The notes below the pieces were generated by a model. That model saw only the letters and a list, made by a program, of their open reading frames with translations, did not search any database and was not told the DNA's origin. A stretch of 64,000 nt of DNA from Mesorhizobium sp. NZP2298 (lineage in GTDB: Bacteria; Pseudomonadota; Alphaproteobacteria; Rhizobiales; Rhizobiaceae): assembly GCF_013170825.1 (NCBI RefSeq), contig NZ_CP033365.1:434001-498000 (forward strand), given 5' to 3'. This document shows positions 19,587 to 30,533 of this stretch, piece by piece. How positions within the stretch are numbered: the first letter of the stretch is position 1; each line of letters opens with the position of its first letter. Both the position numbers and the translations under genes were made by a program.

Positions 19587-22500
19587 AGAAGGCCTATCCC
19601 ATCCCGAGCGACACCGCGACCAGCCAGGCCCGCGCCGCCGATCCCATGAATTCCGCCTGGGTGTCTGCCAATGCCGGCTCCGGCAAGACCCATGTGCTGG
19701 CCCAGCGTGTCATCCGGCTGCTGCTCAACGGCACCGACCCGTCGAAGATCCTGTGCCTGACCTATACACGCGCCGCCGCCGCCAACATGTCGAACCGGGT
19801 CTTTTCCACGCTGTCGGACTGGACCGTGCTCGGTGATGCCGAGCTGGCCGTGAAGATCGAAACACTGGAAGGGCGCCGGCCCGATCGCGACACCATGCGC
19901 CGGGCGCGGCGCCTGTTCGCCGAGGCGCTGGAAACGCCGGGCGGGCTGAAGATCCAGACCATCCACGCCTTCTGCGAATCCGTGCTCCATCAATTTCCCC
20001 TGGAAGCCAACATCCCGGCCCATTTCGAGATGCTCGACGGCCAAATGGAGGCATCGCTGTTCGCCGCCGCGCGTCGCGAGATGATCTCCGGCACGACTGC
20101 CGGCAATCCAGATCTGGCCGACGCCTTCGCCACTGTGCTGGAGCGCGGCGGCGAGGCCGGTCTCGACGCATTGCTCGGCGAGATCGTGCGCAAGCGGGAC
20201 GGGTTGCGGCATTTTCTCGATGCCGTTGGGCATGACGGTTTCCAACCCTTGTTCGATGAATTCCATTTCCGCCCCGGCCAGACCGCCGAGGGCCTGGCGG
20301 CATCGGCCTGGCCCCTGCCCGGCTTCCTGCCCGACTATTTCGCCGGCTTTGCCCAGGCCGCCGAATCCACCGACGCAAGGTCGGTGCTGAACAACATCCT
20401 GCCCTATGCGCGTCAGGCCTTCGCGGAGAGCGATTCCATTCACCGCCTGCAATTGCTCGCAAGAGCATTCCTCAAGACCGATGGCGATCCCTATGATCCG
20501 GCAAAGGCGTTCAAGAAGGCTCTGACCGACAGCCTGCCGGATCTGGCCGAACGCTATCTCTCGGCCGCGAACGCCATCATCGAAACCGTCGACCGGCTGG
20601 CGCTGTTCCGGATGCTGGAAGGCACGGCCGCGGCGCTAACCATCGCCGACTGGCTGATCGCCCGCTACGAGGTGCTGAAGCGCAGTCGCGGCTTTCTCGA
20701 CTTCAACGATTTGATCACCCGCACGGTCAACCTGCTGGCACGGCCCGATGCCGGCCCATGGGTGCAATACAAGCTCGACCAGGGCATCGACCACATTCTG
20801 CTCGACGAAGCGCAGGACACCAGCCCTGATCAATGGGAGGTGGTGAAGCGGCTGGCGGAGGAGTTTTTCGCCGGGCTCGGTGCGCGCGACAAGGTCCACC
20901 GTACGGTCTTTGCCGTTGGCGACGAAAAGCAGTCGATCTATTCCTTCCAGGGCGCGGCACCCGACTCCTTCGCCGACAGCCGGCTGTTGTTTGCCGGCAG
21001 GGTGCGCGATGCCGAGGCGTCGTTCGCCGACCTCAAGCTGACCTGGTCGTTCCGCTCGACCGACGACGTACTGGTCGCCGTCGACCGCGTCTTTGCCGAT
21101 CCTGTCGTGCGGCGCGGCATCAGCCACGATCCCGATCCGCTGAGCCACAAGGCGATCCGCACCGATGCGCCGGGCTATGTCGAGGTCTGGCCGTCGCTCG
21201 GCACTGAAGCCGTCGACGAGCCCGACGACTGGACGCAGGCGATCGACCACGCCCACGCACCCGCGGTGCGTGTTGCCGAGAATGTGGCGGCCACCATTGC
21301 CGGCTGGATCGGCAGGGGCGAAATCATCGAGGGCCGCGGCAAGCGGCTGCGGCCTGGCGACGTGCTGGTGCTGGTGCGCAAGCGCGACAGCTTCGTCCAT
21401 GCGCTGACCCGCGCCTTGAAACGCCGAGACATTCCGGTTGCCGGCGCCGATCGGCTGAGCCTGCCCGGCCATATCGCGGTCAAGGACCTGATCGCGCTCG
21501 GCCATCTGCTGATCCAGCCGCAGGACGACCTGTCGCTCGCCGCCGTGCTGCGCAGCCCGATCTTCGACCTGCCGGAGGAGACGCTGTTCACACTCGCCGC
21601 GCAGAGGGCGCCCGGCCTGTCGCTGGCCACATCGCTGCGCCAGCATGCCGAAGAAAACGGGCGCCTGGCGAAGATTGTCGCGCAACTCGACGTCTGGGCC
21701 GACGAGGCCGCCTTCAAGCCGGTGTTCGAATTCTATGCCGGCCTGCTGGCGCGCGACCACGTGCGTAAAAGAATGATCGCGCGGCTCGGGCCGGAGGCCG
21801 GCGATATTCTCGACGAGTTCCTGAGCTTCTGCCTTGCCGAGGAGCGGACCGGCCTGCCTGGGCTGGAGGCCTTCCTGTCGACGCTGGAAAATGCCGGTCC
21901 CGAGATCAAGCGCGAGATGGACCAGACCCGTGACGAGGTCCGCGTCATGACCGTGCACGCGGCCAAGGGTTTGGAGGCGCCGGTCGTGTTCCTGGTCGAT
22001 GGCGGCTCCGCCCCGTTCAGCGACCAGCATCTGCCGCGCCTGATGCCTTTCAAGGGCTCGGGCACATACTGGGACGGCAAGGGCTATCTCTGGCGCTCGG
22101 CCAGCGATGTCGCCAACGGCTTTTCCAAGGCCGCGGCGATGCGGGCACGGGAACTCGCCGACGACGAATACCGTCGCTTGCTCTATGTCGGCATGACCCG
22201 TGCCGAGGATCGGCTGATCGTCTGCGGCTACCATGGCAAGCGGGCGCCGAATGCCGGCACCTGGCATTCGATCGTGAGTCGCGCCTTGATCGGTGCGCCC
22301 GAGAGCGAACAGCGTCCACATCCCGCCGGCGGCGACCCGGTGCATCGTTTTCACGTGACCAACCTGCCGCCCGTCGCGCCGGGCGCCAGTGAACAGGCGC
22401 GGCAGGCCGGTGCTTTTAACCCGTTGCCGGCGACCCTGTTCCGACCCTTGCCACCTTTTGAGGACCTGCCGCGGCCGCTGTCGCCATCCGGCGCCTCGGC

Positions 22501-23095
22501 GCTGATCGACGAAGGCAAGGAAGCGGTGGTCGACAGGGCTTCGCCGGTGCTGGACGCCGATGCCGAGCCGGGCTTTGCCGTGCTGCGCGGGCTCGCTTTG
22601 CACAAGTTGCTGCAGATGTTGCCCGGCATTGCCGAGAACTCGCGCCAGGGCGCGGCCGAACGTTATCTCGCGCGAACGGGTGCCGCGTGGCCGCCGTCAG
22701 AACGGGACAGGGCCCTTGCATCGGTCATCGCCATCCTCGACGACCCACGCCTCGGGCAGTTGTTCGCGCCCTCGTCGCGCGCCGAGGTGGCGATCATGGG
22801 CAATCTGGACGTGAGGGGGAAAAGGCGTTCCATTTCCGGCAAGATCGACCGGTTGGCGGTGACCGCCGACACGATTTCGATCGTCGACTACAAGACCAAC
22901 CGGCCGGCGCCTGTCTCGCTGGCTGAAGTCCCGCCGGCCTATCTGCTGCAGCTCGCGCTTTATCGCGCGCTGCTACAGCCGCTTTATCCCGGACGCGAGG
23001 TGAAGGCGGCCCTCTTGTTCACCGAAGCGCCAAGGCTGATCGAATTGCCGGCCCAGGCCATGGATGACGCCCTTGCCCGACTCACAGGAGCGTGA
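19583..23095 (+). CDS. addA: Double-strand break repair helicase-nuclease AddA
   Basis: AddA is the UvrD-type motor and second nuclease of AddAB, which resects DNA ends for RecA loading. The 1170-residue product has Walker A ANAGSGKTHVLA near residue 33, KILCLTYTRAAA, Walker B ILLDEAQDTSPDQW near residue 405, VGDEKQSIYSFQGA, motif VMTVHAAKGLEAPVVFL and RLLYVGMTRAEDRL, and a C-terminal nuclease domain with GKIDRLAV and IVDYKTNRPAP. All helicase motifs are intact. Start ATG 19583 overlaps the addB stop; GGGAGG lies upstream. Confidence 0.97.
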   Translation: MKKAYPIPSDTATSQARAADPMNSAWVSANAGSGKTHVLAQRVIRLLLNGTDPSKILCLTYTRAAAANMSNRVFSTLSDWTVLGDAELAVKIETLEGRRPDRDTMRRARRLFAEALETPGGLKIQTIHAFCESVLHQFPLEANIPAHFEMLDGQMEASLFAAARREMISGTTAGNPDLADAFATVLERGGEAGLDALLGEIVRKRDGLRHFLDAVGHDGFQPLFDEFHFRPGQTAEGLAASAWPLPGFLPDYFAGFAQAAESTDARSVLNNILPYARQAFAESDSIHRLQLLARAFLKTDGDPYDPAKAFKKALTDSLPDLAERYLSAANAIIETVDRLALFRMLEGTAAALTIADWLIARYEVLKRSRGFLDFNDLITRTVNLLARPDAGPWVQYKLDQGIDHILLDEAQDTSPDQWEVVKRLAEEFFAGLGARDKVHRTVFAVGDEKQSIYSFQGAAPDSFADSRLLFAGRVRDAEASFADLKLTWSFRSTDDVLVAVDRVFADPVVRRGISHDPDPLSHKAIRTDAPGYVEVWPSLGTEAVDEPDDWTQAIDHAHAPAVRVAENVAATIAGWIGRGEIIEGRGKRLRPGDVLVLVRKRDSFVHALTRALKRRDIPVAGADRLSLPGHIAVKDLIALGHLLIQPQDDLSLAAVLRSPIFDLPEETLFTLAAQRAPGLSLATSLRQHAEENGRLAKIVAQLDVWADEAAFKPVFEFYAGLLARDHVRKRMIARLGPEAGDILDEFLSFCLAEERTGLPGLEAFLSTLENAGPEIKREMDQTRDEVRVMTVHAAKGLEAPVVFLVDGGSAPFSDQHLPRLMPFKGSGTYWDGKGYLWRSASDVANGFSKAAAMRARELADDEYRRLLYVGMTRAEDRLIVCGYHGKRAPNAGTWHSIVSRALIGAPESEQRPHPAGGDPVHRFHVTNLPPVAPGASEQARQAGAFNPLPATLFRPLPPFEDLPRPLSPSGASALIDEGKEAVVDRASPVLDADAEPGFAVLRGLALHKLLQMLPGIAENSRQGAAERYLARTGAAWPPSERDRALASVIAILDDPRLGQLFAPSSRAEVAIMGNLDVRGKRRSISGKIDRLAVTADTISIVDYKTNRPAPVSLAEVPPAYLLQLALYRALLQPLYPGREVKAALLFTEAPRLIELPAQAMDDALARLTGA

Positions 23096-23171
23096 CACAA
23101 GACCTGCTTGAAGAAGGGCCAGACAACCACCACATTTGGTGCGACAAAGAACTCTCGAAAGGATTTTCCGG

Positions 23172-23498
23172 ATGGGTGCCACCGTCAAGGTTGACAAGAA
23201 TAATTTCCAGGCCGACGTGCTCAACGCCAACGTGCCGGTTGTGGTCGATTTCTGGGCGGAATGGTGCGGACCGTGCAAGATGATCGGCCCGTCTCTGGAA
23301 GAGATCGCCTCGGAACTCGGCGCCAAGGTCAAGATCGCCAAGCTCAACATCGACGAGAATCCAGAGCTTGCCGCGCAGTTCGGCGTGCGCTCGATCCCGA
23401 CGTTGATGATCTTCAAGGGCGGCGAAGTGGCCGACATGAAGGTCGGTGCCGCGCCCAAGACCGCCCTGTCGCACTGGATCAATGGCAGCCTCGCCTGA
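23172..23498 (+). CDS. trxA: Thioredoxin 1
   Basis: The 108-residue protein has the thioredoxin active site WCGPC in [15 protein letters not shown] and the conserved cis-proline in [12 protein letters not shown]. It reduces protein disulfides with electrons from thioredoxin reductase. The ATG at 23172 is chosen because AAAGGA precedes it by eight bases; the open frame reaches 12 codons further without a ribosome site. It is the last gene of the divL-addA cluster, with a terminator behind it. Confidence 0.97.
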   Translation: MGATVKVDKNNFQADVLNANVPVVVDFWAEWCGPCKMIGPSLEEIASELGAKVKIAKLNIDENPELAAQFGVRSIPTLMIFKGGEVADMKVGAAPKTALSHWINGSLA

Positions 23499-23520
23499 TC
23501 CAACTGAATTCCTGACATCC

Positions 23521-23552
23521 AAAGCCCGGCCATCGTGCCGGGCTTTTTGTTT
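23521..23552 (+). terminator. Rho-independent terminator of trxA
   Basis: AAAGCCCGG (23521-23529) pairs with CCGGGCTTT (23538-23546), followed by TTGTTT. It is 22 bases past the trxA stop. Confidence 0.88.
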
Positions 23553-23560
23553 GCGTCACC

Positions 23561-23626
23561 TACAGCGCCGCGCGTCCTTGGACGCGCAAGGACGCTTTGG
23601 CGCATGATCCTTTCTGGGTCATGCGC
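23561..23626. repeat. Two-hairpin composite repeat
   Basis: ACAGCGCCGCGCGTCC and its partner ACGCGCAAGGACGCT form the first hairpin, followed directly by GCGCATGATCC...GGGTCATGCGC as a second. The same two modules in the same order, with a longer second hairpin, occur at 30588-30689. It separates the trxA terminator from the cupin gene. Confidence 0.75.
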
Positions 23627-23696
23627 TGGCCCGCTCTGGCCCTCACATCAGGGCACGCCATGTCCTCTGCTGGGAAGCAGAAACAGGGAGAGCGAC

Positions 23697-23978
23697 ATGA
23701 CCGGATCCGCCAAGGCCACCGTCTTCATCGACAATGAGCGTGTCATCGTCACCGAATACCGCTTCCAGCCGGGCGACAACACCGGCTGGCATCGCCACGG
23801 CCACGATTATGTCGTGGTGCCGCTGATGGACGGCAAACTCAAGCTGGAAACCAAGGACGGCGAAACCTTCGCCGAGATGAAGAAAGGCGTGCCTTATTTC
23901 CGCAAGGAGGGCGTCGAACACGACGTCATCAGCGCCAATGAGGGCGAATACGCTTTCATCGAGATCGAGTTGAAGTAA
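23697..23978 (+). CDS. Small single-domain cupin protein
   Basis: A 93-residue beta-barrel cupin. The first cupin motif is visible as PGDNTGWHRHGHDYVVVPLMDG (metal-binding histidines near residues 29-33), and the second as KEGVEHDVISANE with another histidine. The gene is preceded by CAGGGAGAG, which fixes ATG 23697; a longer frame runs upstream through the repeat and is not credible. Single-domain cupins bind metals and small ligands, but substrate cannot be told. It is convergent with folC. Confidence 0.8.
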   Translation: MTGSAKATVFIDNERVIVTEYRFQPGDNTGWHRHGHDYVVVPLMDGKLKLETKDGETFAEMKKGVPYFRKEGVEHDVISANEGEYAFIEIELK

Positions 23979-24008
23979 GCGGCCGCATTGACTAAGCGAT
24001 GAACGGCC

Positions 24009-25334
24009 TCAGGTCGGCGGCGTGCCGTTCTCGGCCAGCACCGCGCCGGCCAGATAGAGCGATCCGCCGATCAGGATACGCGGCGGCGGGCCGACCCAGG
24101 TGTCGCGCAGCAGCATCAGCGCGCTGGCGACGGAACTGACCGGCTCGGCGGACAGGCCGGCTTCCGTGGCGCGGACCGCCAGTTCGTCGTTGGGCACGCC
24201 GGCATCGCTCATGCTGACCGGCACGGTATAGACATGCCGGGCCAGGCCCTTGAAGGCGCGGAAATAGCCACTCTGGTCCTTGGTGTTGATCATGCCCGAA
24301 ATGAGGAACAGCGGGCGCGGGTTCTTTTCTTCCTGCTCGGCCAGCGCTTCGGCGACGACCACGCCGGCGCCCGGATTGTGGCCACCGTCGAGCCAGATAT
24401 CGGCACCCTTCGGCGCCAGCTCCGCCAGCCGGCCCTGCACCAGCTTCTGCATGCGGCCGGGCCAGGCGACATTGGTCATCGCCTTTTCGACCGCGCGGTG
24501 GCTGACCTCGAAGCCCGCCGCCTTGACCGCGGCGATCGCCGCCGCCGCATTGGCGAACTGGTGGCGCCCGGGCAGCCGCGGCATCGGCAGGTCCATCAGG
24601 CCATCCTCGTCCTGGTAGACCATGCGGCCGTTTTCCTCGAAGGCCAGGAAATCCTGGCCGTAGACGAAGGTCGGGCACTCCAGCCGCTCGGCGGTCTCGA
24701 TCAGCACCTGCAGCGCCGTCTCGCTTTCCTGAGCGCCGATCACCACGGGGCAGCCGCGCTTCATGATGCCGGCCTTTTCAGCCGCGATCAGTTCGACCCG
24801 GTCGCCGAGATAGGCCTCATGATCCATCGACACTGGCATGATCACCGACACGGCGGGCCTTGTGACCACATTGGTGGCGTCGAAGCGGCCGCCGAGGCCG
24901 ACCTCGATGATGGCGGCATCGGCCGGATGTTCCGAAAACAGGATGAAGGTAACGGCGGTGAGTATCTCGAAGACGGTGATCTTCTGGCCGTCATTGGCCT
25001 TGGCGACGCGGGCAATGGCCTCGGCGAAGGTCTCATCGTCGACGAGTCTGCCACCCCCCTCGGCGGCGAGCCTGTAGCGCTCGGCCCAGTTCACCAGATG
25101 CGGCGAGGTGTGGACATGCACGAGACGGCCAGCAGCTTCAAGCAGCGCACGCGAAAAGGCGGCGCAGGAGCCCTTGCCGTTGGTGCCGGCGATGTGGATG
25201 ACCGGCGGCAGCAAGTCCTGCGGATTGCCAAGCCGCTCCAGAAGCCGCGTGATGCGGTCGAGCGAAAGGTCGAAACCTTTCGGGTGAAGCGCCATCAGGG
25301 CTTCGATTTCGCGGTCGGCGGCAAGCGTTGTCAT
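24009..25334 (-). CDS. folC: Bifunctional dihydrofolate synthase/folylpolyglutamate synthase
   Basis: FolC adds glutamate to dihydropteroate and then extends the glutamate tail of folates. The 441-residue product has the Mur-ligase-like P-loop HIAGTNGKGSCAAF near residue 45, SPHLVNWAERY, the second nucleotide region EVGLGGRFDATNV and LDGGHNPGA in the C-terminal half. ATG 25334 (MTTLAADREI) has GGGA at the right distance and is preferred to the ATG six codons upstream. It follows accD at the end of the trpFBA-accD-folC series, with a palindromic repeat between. Confidence 0.95.
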   Translation of the reverse strand: MTTLAADREIEALMALHPKGFDLSLDRITRLLERLGNPQDLLPPVIHIAGTNGKGSCAAFSRALLEAAGRLVHVHTSPHLVNWAERYRLAAEGGGRLVDDETFAEAIARVAKANDGQKITVFEILTAVTFILFSEHPADAAIIEVGLGGRFDATNVVTRPAVSVIMPVSMDHEAYLGDRVELIAAEKAGIMKRGCPVVIGAQESETALQVLIETAERLECPTFVYGQDFLAFEENGRMVYQDEDGLMDLPMPRLPGRHQFANAAAAIAAVKAAGFEVSHRAVEKAMTNVAWPGRMQKLVQGRLAELAPKGADIWLDGGHNPGAGVVVAEALAEQEEKNPRPLFLISGMINTKDQSGYFRAFKGLARHVYTVPVSMSDAGVPNDELAVRATEAGLSAEPVSSVASALMLLRDTWVGPPPRILIGGSLYLAGAVLAENGTPPT

Positions 25335-25456
25335 GACAAAATCCCGGCGCATGGCCCGAGCACCAGAATCAATCCGGAATGGCCATGGCAGTCAAAAGGC
25401 TACAGCGCGCCATGGACATGGCGCAATCGCGGTTCGCGGCGGTCAAGTCGTGTTTT

Positions 25457-25504
25457 GTGCATGTCGTCTTCCCAAAACCGAGGTCACTTTTGGGCGACAT
25501 GCAC
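25457..25504. repeat. Palindromic repeat between accD and folC
   Basis: TGTGCATGTCG (25457-25467) and CGACATGCACA (25494-25504) are perfect inverted repeats, with CCCAAAACCGAGG and CACTTTTGGG inside. Same family as 6626, 26478 and 34121. Confidence 0.75.
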
Positions 25505-25516
25505 AGTGTCGCATTC

Positions 25517-26443
25517 TCAGGCTTGCGGCCGGGCTTCGGTCGCAACCACCGCCGGCGGCAGGATTTCCGGCTCCAGCGGCTTTTGCTCCTCCGGCATCTT
25601 GAGCAGCATCTTCAACAGCCGCGCGATTGTCTGGCGCAGCTCGAGCCGCGACACCACCATGTCGACCATGCCGTGCTCCATCAGATATTCGGAGCGCTGG
25701 AAGCCATCGGGCAGCTTCTCGCGGATGGTCTGCTCGATGACACGCGGTCCGGCAAAGCCGATCAGCGCGCCCGGCTCGGCAATGTGCACGTCGCCCAGCA
25801 TGGCATAGGAGGCGGTGACCCCGCCAGTGGTCGGGTTGGTCAGCACGACGATGTAGGGCAGGCCGGCCTCCTTCAGCCGGTCGACGCCGACCGTTGTGCG
25901 CGGCAGCTGCATGAGGGACAAAATGCCTTCCTGCATACGCGCGCCGCCGGACGCGGCGAACAGGATCAGCGGCCGCTTGCGCTGCAGGGCGACCTCAAAT
26001 CCATGTACGATGGCGTCGCCGGCCGCCATGCCGAGCGAACCGCCCATGAAGGCGAAATCCTGCACCGTCACCACCACCGGCAGGCCTTCGATGGTGCCCA
26101 GCGCGTTGACGATCGCGTCTTCCAGCCCGGTCTTGGCCTTGGCGTCCTTCAACCGGTCGGTGTAGCGCTTCTCATCGCGGAACTTCAGCGGATCCTGCAC
26201 CACCTTCGGGTTTTCGAGCTGTTCGTATTTGCCGTCGTCGAGGAAGTACTTCAGCCGCTCCTTGGCCGAGATCTTCATGTGATGGCCGGAAGAGGGGATG
26301 ACGAACTGGTTGGATTCCAGATCCTTGTGGAACACCATCTCGCCGGTTTCGGGATCCTTGATCCAGAGATTCTCGGGCATGTCGGTGCGCCGGCCGAGCA
26401 TCGAATTGATCTTCGGGCGAACGTAATTGGTGATCCAGTTCAT
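25517..26443 (-). CDS. accD: Acetyl-CoA carboxylase carboxyltransferase beta subunit, zinc ribbon lost
   Basis: AccD with AccA transfers the carboxyl group from biotin to acetyl-CoA, the first step of fatty-acid synthesis. The 308-residue product has the carboxyltransferase core: [50 protein letters not shown] and [13 protein letters not shown]. The N-terminal zinc ribbon is degenerate: the four cysteines of E. coli AccD correspond here to D30, T33, I49 and S52, while GHHMKI after them is kept. ATG 26443 has AGGAG eight bases upstream. It lies downstream of trpA with a repeat between. Confidence 0.96.
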   Translation of the reverse strand: MNWITNYVRPKINSMLGRRTDMPENLWIKDPETGEMVFHKDLESNQFVIPSSGHHMKISAKERLKYFLDDGKYEQLENPKVVQDPLKFRDEKRYTDRLKDAKAKTGLEDAIVNALGTIEGLPVVVTVQDFAFMGGSLGMAAGDAIVHGFEVALQRKRPLILFAASGGARMQEGILSLMQLPRTTVGVDRLKEAGLPYIVVLTNPTTGGVTASYAMLGDVHIAEPGALIGFAGPRVIEQTIREKLPDGFQRSEYLMEHGMVDMVVSRLELRQTIARLLKMLLKMPEEQKPLEPEILPPAVVATEARPQA

Positions 26444-26477
26444 CGCTTCGGCTCCTGTCCTGACGAAGAGTTGCTAA

Positions 26478-26520
26478 TGCATGTCGCCCAAAAGTGGGAA
26501 CCTGTTTTGGGCGACATGCA
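26478..26520. repeat. Perfect palindromic repeat between trpA and accD
   Basis: TGCATGTCGCCCAAAA (26478-26493) and TTTTGGGCGACATGCA (26505-26520) are a perfect 16-base inverted repeat around AGTGGGAACCTG, partly inside. This is the cleanest member of the GCATGTCG family here and would form a very stable hairpin in a trpA-accD transcript, ending 20 bases from the trpA stop. Confidence 0.85.
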
Positions 26521-26539
26521 CAAACTTGAGGTAGGAGAA

Positions 26540-27379
26540 CTATTCGGCAGCAGCAAGGCGGGCAGAGCGCACGCCTTGCGCAAGGCCGCTGACCAGCGTG
26601 GCGACGGCCTCGGCGGGGTCGGCGGTCTTTTCGCCCTTCGGCCCCAGCACATTGGCGACCGCATTGACGATCGCTGTGCCGACGACGACGCCATCGGCAT
26701 TGGCGCCAATGACACGCGCCTGTTCGGCGGTCTTGACACCGAAGCCGACGCAGACCGGCAGGTTGGTATGGCCCTTGATGCGCTTGACCGCCGCCGCCAC
26801 CTTGCCGGTGTCAGCCAGCGCCGAGCCGGTGATACCAGTCATGGAGACGTAATAGACGAAGCCGGACGTGTTCTGCAGCACCTTGGGCAGGCGCTTGTCG
26901 TCGGTGGTCGGCGTCGCCAGGCGGATGAAGTTGATGCCAGCCTTCAAGGCCGGAATACAAAGTTCCTCGTCCATTTCCGGCGGCAAGTCGACGACGATCA
27001 GGCCATCGATGCCACTGACAATGGCATCCTTCAGGAAGCGATCGACGCCGTAGATATAGATCGGGTTGTAGTAGCCCATCAGCACGATCGGCGTCTCATC
27101 ATCACTGGTCCGGAATTCGGCGGCCATCTTCAGAGTTTTGACCAGCGTCTGGCCGCCTTTCAGCGCGCGCAGGCCGGCGGCCTGGATCGCCGGGCCATCA
27201 GCCATCGGGTCGGAAAACGGCATGCCTAGTTCGATGATGTCGGCGCCGGCCGTCGGCAGCGCCTTCATGATCGACAGCGAGGTGTCATAGTCGGGGTCGC
27301 CGCCCATGAAATAGGTGACGAGCGCCGGGCGGCCCTCGGTCTTCAGCTTCGCCATGCGGCGGTCGATGCGGGTTGTCAT
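26540..27379 (-). CDS. trpA: Tryptophan synthase alpha chain
   Basis: TrpA cleaves indole-3-glycerol phosphate to indole and glyceraldehyde 3-phosphate and passes indole to TrpB. The 279-residue product has the catalytic glutamate in [18 protein letters not shown] (E about 51) and aspartate in [10 protein letters not shown], plus the phosphate-binding VGFGVKT and VGTAIV. Start ATG 27379 gives [12 protein letters not shown]; the longer open frame upstream runs into trpB and is not credible. Order trpF-trpB-trpA-accD-folC is the usual rhizobial one. Confidence 0.97.
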   Translation of the reverse strand: MTTRIDRRMAKLKTEGRPALVTYFMGGDPDYDTSLSIMKALPTAGADIIELGMPFSDPMADGPAIQAAGLRALKGGQTLVKTLKMAAEFRTSDDETPIVLMGYYNPIYIYGVDRFLKDAIVSGIDGLIVVDLPPEMDEELCIPALKAGINFIRLATPTTDDKRLPKVLQNTSGFVYYVSMTGITGSALADTGKVAAAVKRIKGHTNLPVCVGFGVKTAEQARVIGANADGVVVGTAIVNAVANVLGPKGEKTADPAEAVATLVSGLAQGVRSARLAAAE

Positions 27380-27441
27380 GTCTGGCCCTTTGGACGAATT
27401 TTGCTCATAATCAACTCCCAAGTCGAAACTGTCCAAAGGGC

Positions 27442-28692
<1,251 letters not shown>

Positions 28693-28725
28693 CGCCGATC
28701 TCCTAAATCTTGATTAGAAGCACGT

Positions 28726-29385
28726 TCAGGCGGCGCGATCGTCGCGTGCTGCCCTGACGGCCCGGAAAAACTGTTCGATCAGCGCCGGATCCTTGACGCC
28801 CGGCGCGCTTTCCACGCCCGAGGAAATGTCTATTCCGGGCGGGTTGGCAAGCCGAAGGGCATCGCCGATGTTGGCGGCGTTGAGCCCACCGGAAAGCATG
28901 TAATCGACGCCGGCGTCAAGGCCGGCAAGGATGCGCCAGTCGAAGGCCACGCCATTGCCGCCCGGCAGCACGGAGCCCCTTGGCGGCTTGGCATCGAAGA
29001 GGAACCGGTCGGCAACGCCGATGAACGGCTTGATCCGGTCAAGGTCGGCGACCTCGCTGAGCGGCAGCGCCTTCATCACCGGCAGGCCGTAGCGGACTTT
29101 CAGTTCGGCCACCCGCTCAGGGGTTTCCGAACCGTGCAGCTGCAGTATGTCGGGCTGCATGTTTTCGACGATCCCGTCCAGGAAGGCGTCGGTGGCGTCG
29201 ACCGTGACGGCGACCGCCAAGGCCTTGCCGCGCGCCGCTTCGCGCAGACGCCCGGCTTGCGCCGGCTCGATATAGCGAGGGCTCTTGGCGAAAAAAATAA
29301 AGCCGACATGGCTGGCGCCGCCGGCCAGGGCCGCGGCCATTGCCTGGTCGGTCTTCAAGCCGCAGATCTTGATGTCGAGCGCCAT
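28726..29385 (-). CDS. trpF: Phosphoribosylanthranilate isomerase
   Basis: TrpF isomerises N-(5-phosphoribosyl)anthranilate in tryptophan synthesis. The 219-residue barrel starts MALDIKICGLKT with the catalytic cysteine at residue 8, shows GFIFFAKSPRY, QLHGSE and ends with the phosphate site LSGGLNAANIGDA and IDISSGVES with the catalytic aspartate. First gene of the trpFBA-accD-folC series. Confidence 0.97.
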   Translation of the reverse strand: MALDIKICGLKTDQAMAAALAGGASHVGFIFFAKSPRYIEPAQAGRLREAARGKALAVAVTVDATDAFLDGIVENMQPDILQLHGSETPERVAELKVRYGLPVMKALPLSEVADLDRIKPFIGVADRFLFDAKPPRGSVLPGGNGVAFDWRILAGLDAGVDYMLSGGLNAANIGDALRLANPPGIDISSGVESAPGVKDPALIEQFFRAVRAARDDRAA

Positions 29386-29517
29386 GGCGCGGGAATTGGC
29401 ATGAAATCGCGACAGAGTCGAGAAAAAGCATGCTGTTTGCCAGCAGCGCCAAAGGCGCTACCTATTGATGGACAGCATGTGGATTGGATTGACAGCATGC
29501 CGGGCGGGAGAAAGATC

Positions 29518-29736
29518 ATGGCCGACATAACCATTGCCGAACTGAAGCAGAAGATCGCGCAGGCGCGGGCGGTCATCGCGCACCTGATGGACAAGGCCGC
29601 CTTCAACGGCGCCGAAGCGCATCGGGCGCTGGACTATTTCGGTGGCGATACGTTCGACCGGAATTTCCTGCCCTGGCCGCATCATGGCGATGAGGGGTTG
29701 CGGCCGGATGAACTCAATGCGGCTAACGACGATTGA
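29518..29736 (+). CDS. Small hypothetical protein, 72 residues
   Basis: A short acidic protein, MADITIAELKQKIAQARAVI followed by a helical segment and a C-terminal part FDRNFLPWPHHGDEGLRPDE. The N-terminal half looks like an amphipathic helix. ATG 29518 is preceded by GGGAGAAAG, a good ribosome site; another in-frame ATG at 29497 is possible. Its stop abuts the opposing metallopeptidase gene. Two copies of GACAGCATG lie upstream (29471 and 29491). No family recognised. Confidence 0.6.
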   Translation: MADITIAELKQKIAQARAVIAHLMDKAAFNGAEAHRALDYFGGDTFDRNFLPWPHHGDEGLRPDELNAANDD

Positions 29737-30495
29737 CTACTCGAACACGATCGCCTGCAGCGCGCCGCCATTGCGCTTCAGCCAGTCCTTGCAGCGGTCG
29801 GTGTCGGGGCAGAGTTTCTCGCACAGTTTCCAGAATTTCGGTCCGTGATTCATCTCCTTGAGATGCGCCACCTCATGCGCCACAAGGTAGTTTATGACCG
29901 GTTGCGGCGCCATCATGATGCGCCAGGAGAAGGAGAGATTGCCTTCCGAGGTGCAGGAGCCCCAGCGGCTGGACGTGTCCTTGTAACGGATCGCCTTGGC
30001 GCGCTTGCCGAGCGCCTCGGTGTGCCTGGCCACCAGCTTCTCGATCTCCTTCTTCGCCTCGCGCTTGAGGAAATCGGCGATGCGGCGCGGCAGATGTATC
30101 CGGTCGCCATGCACGATAAGCAGCGGCCCGCGCTCGTCGCGCGATACCGTGACGGTGCCGCGCTTTGACGGCTCATGGACGATACGGTGCGGCACGCCCC
30201 GGATTGGGATCCTGATACCCGGCCGCACCTGTGGCCGCGTCGGCACTTTTGCGAGCCGCTGCTCCAGCCAGTCCTGGTGACGCTCGAGGAACCTGTCCAC
30301 CTCGCCGCGGCGCAGGCCCGGCGGCACGGTGATGCGCAGGCCCTGGCCGCCGGAATCGATGCGCAGCGTCAGCCGCCGCGCCCTGGCGCTCTCGACGATC
30401 TTGAGCGGCAGCGTGCGGCCGGCAACGCAATATTCGCGCTCCACGACAGGCGTGGGCTTGGGCTTCGTCAGATTGCGAAAGAATCCGATAGTCAT
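29737..30495 (-). CDS. YgjP-like zinc metallopeptidase (DUF45)
   Basis: The 252-residue protein has the metallopeptidase motif HEVAHLKEMNHGPKFW at about residues 205-220, in which H-E-x-x-H and a later histidine would bind zinc, and the preceding YKDTSSRWGSCTSEGNLSFSW typical of the UTP-pyrophosphatase-like DUF45 family. Substrate is unknown. ATG 30495 is chosen as it gives MTIGFFRNLTKP; an extended frame reaches 30588 through the terminator and is unlikely. Confidence 0.85.
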   Translation of the reverse strand: MTIGFFRNLTKPKPTPVVEREYCVAGRTLPLKIVESARARRLTLRIDSGGQGLRITVPPGLRRGEVDRFLERHQDWLEQRLAKVPTRPQVRPGIRIPIRGVPHRIVHEPSKRGTVTVSRDERGPLLIVHGDRIHLPRRIADFLKREAKKEIEKLVARHTEALGKRAKAIRYKDTSSRWGSCTSEGNLSFSWRIMMAPQPVINYLVAHEVAHLKEMNHGPKFWKLCEKLCPDTDRCKDWLKRNGGALQAIVFE

Positions 30496-30533
30496 GGCCG
30501 GACGATACGCGATTCGAGAAAAACGACTAGAAC

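Noticed and set aside
20636..22603. Minus-strand open frame of 655 codons
   Set aside because: Antisense to addA helicase motifs; shadow frame caused by codon bias.
25379..27229. Plus-strand open frame of 616 codons
   Set aside because: Antisense to accD and trpA and crossing two palindromic repeats; not a gene.
29471..29499. Direct repeat GACAGCATG (twice) ahead of a small gene as an operator
   Set aside because: Only two nine-base copies 20 bases apart; could be chance, so it is only mentioned with the gene.
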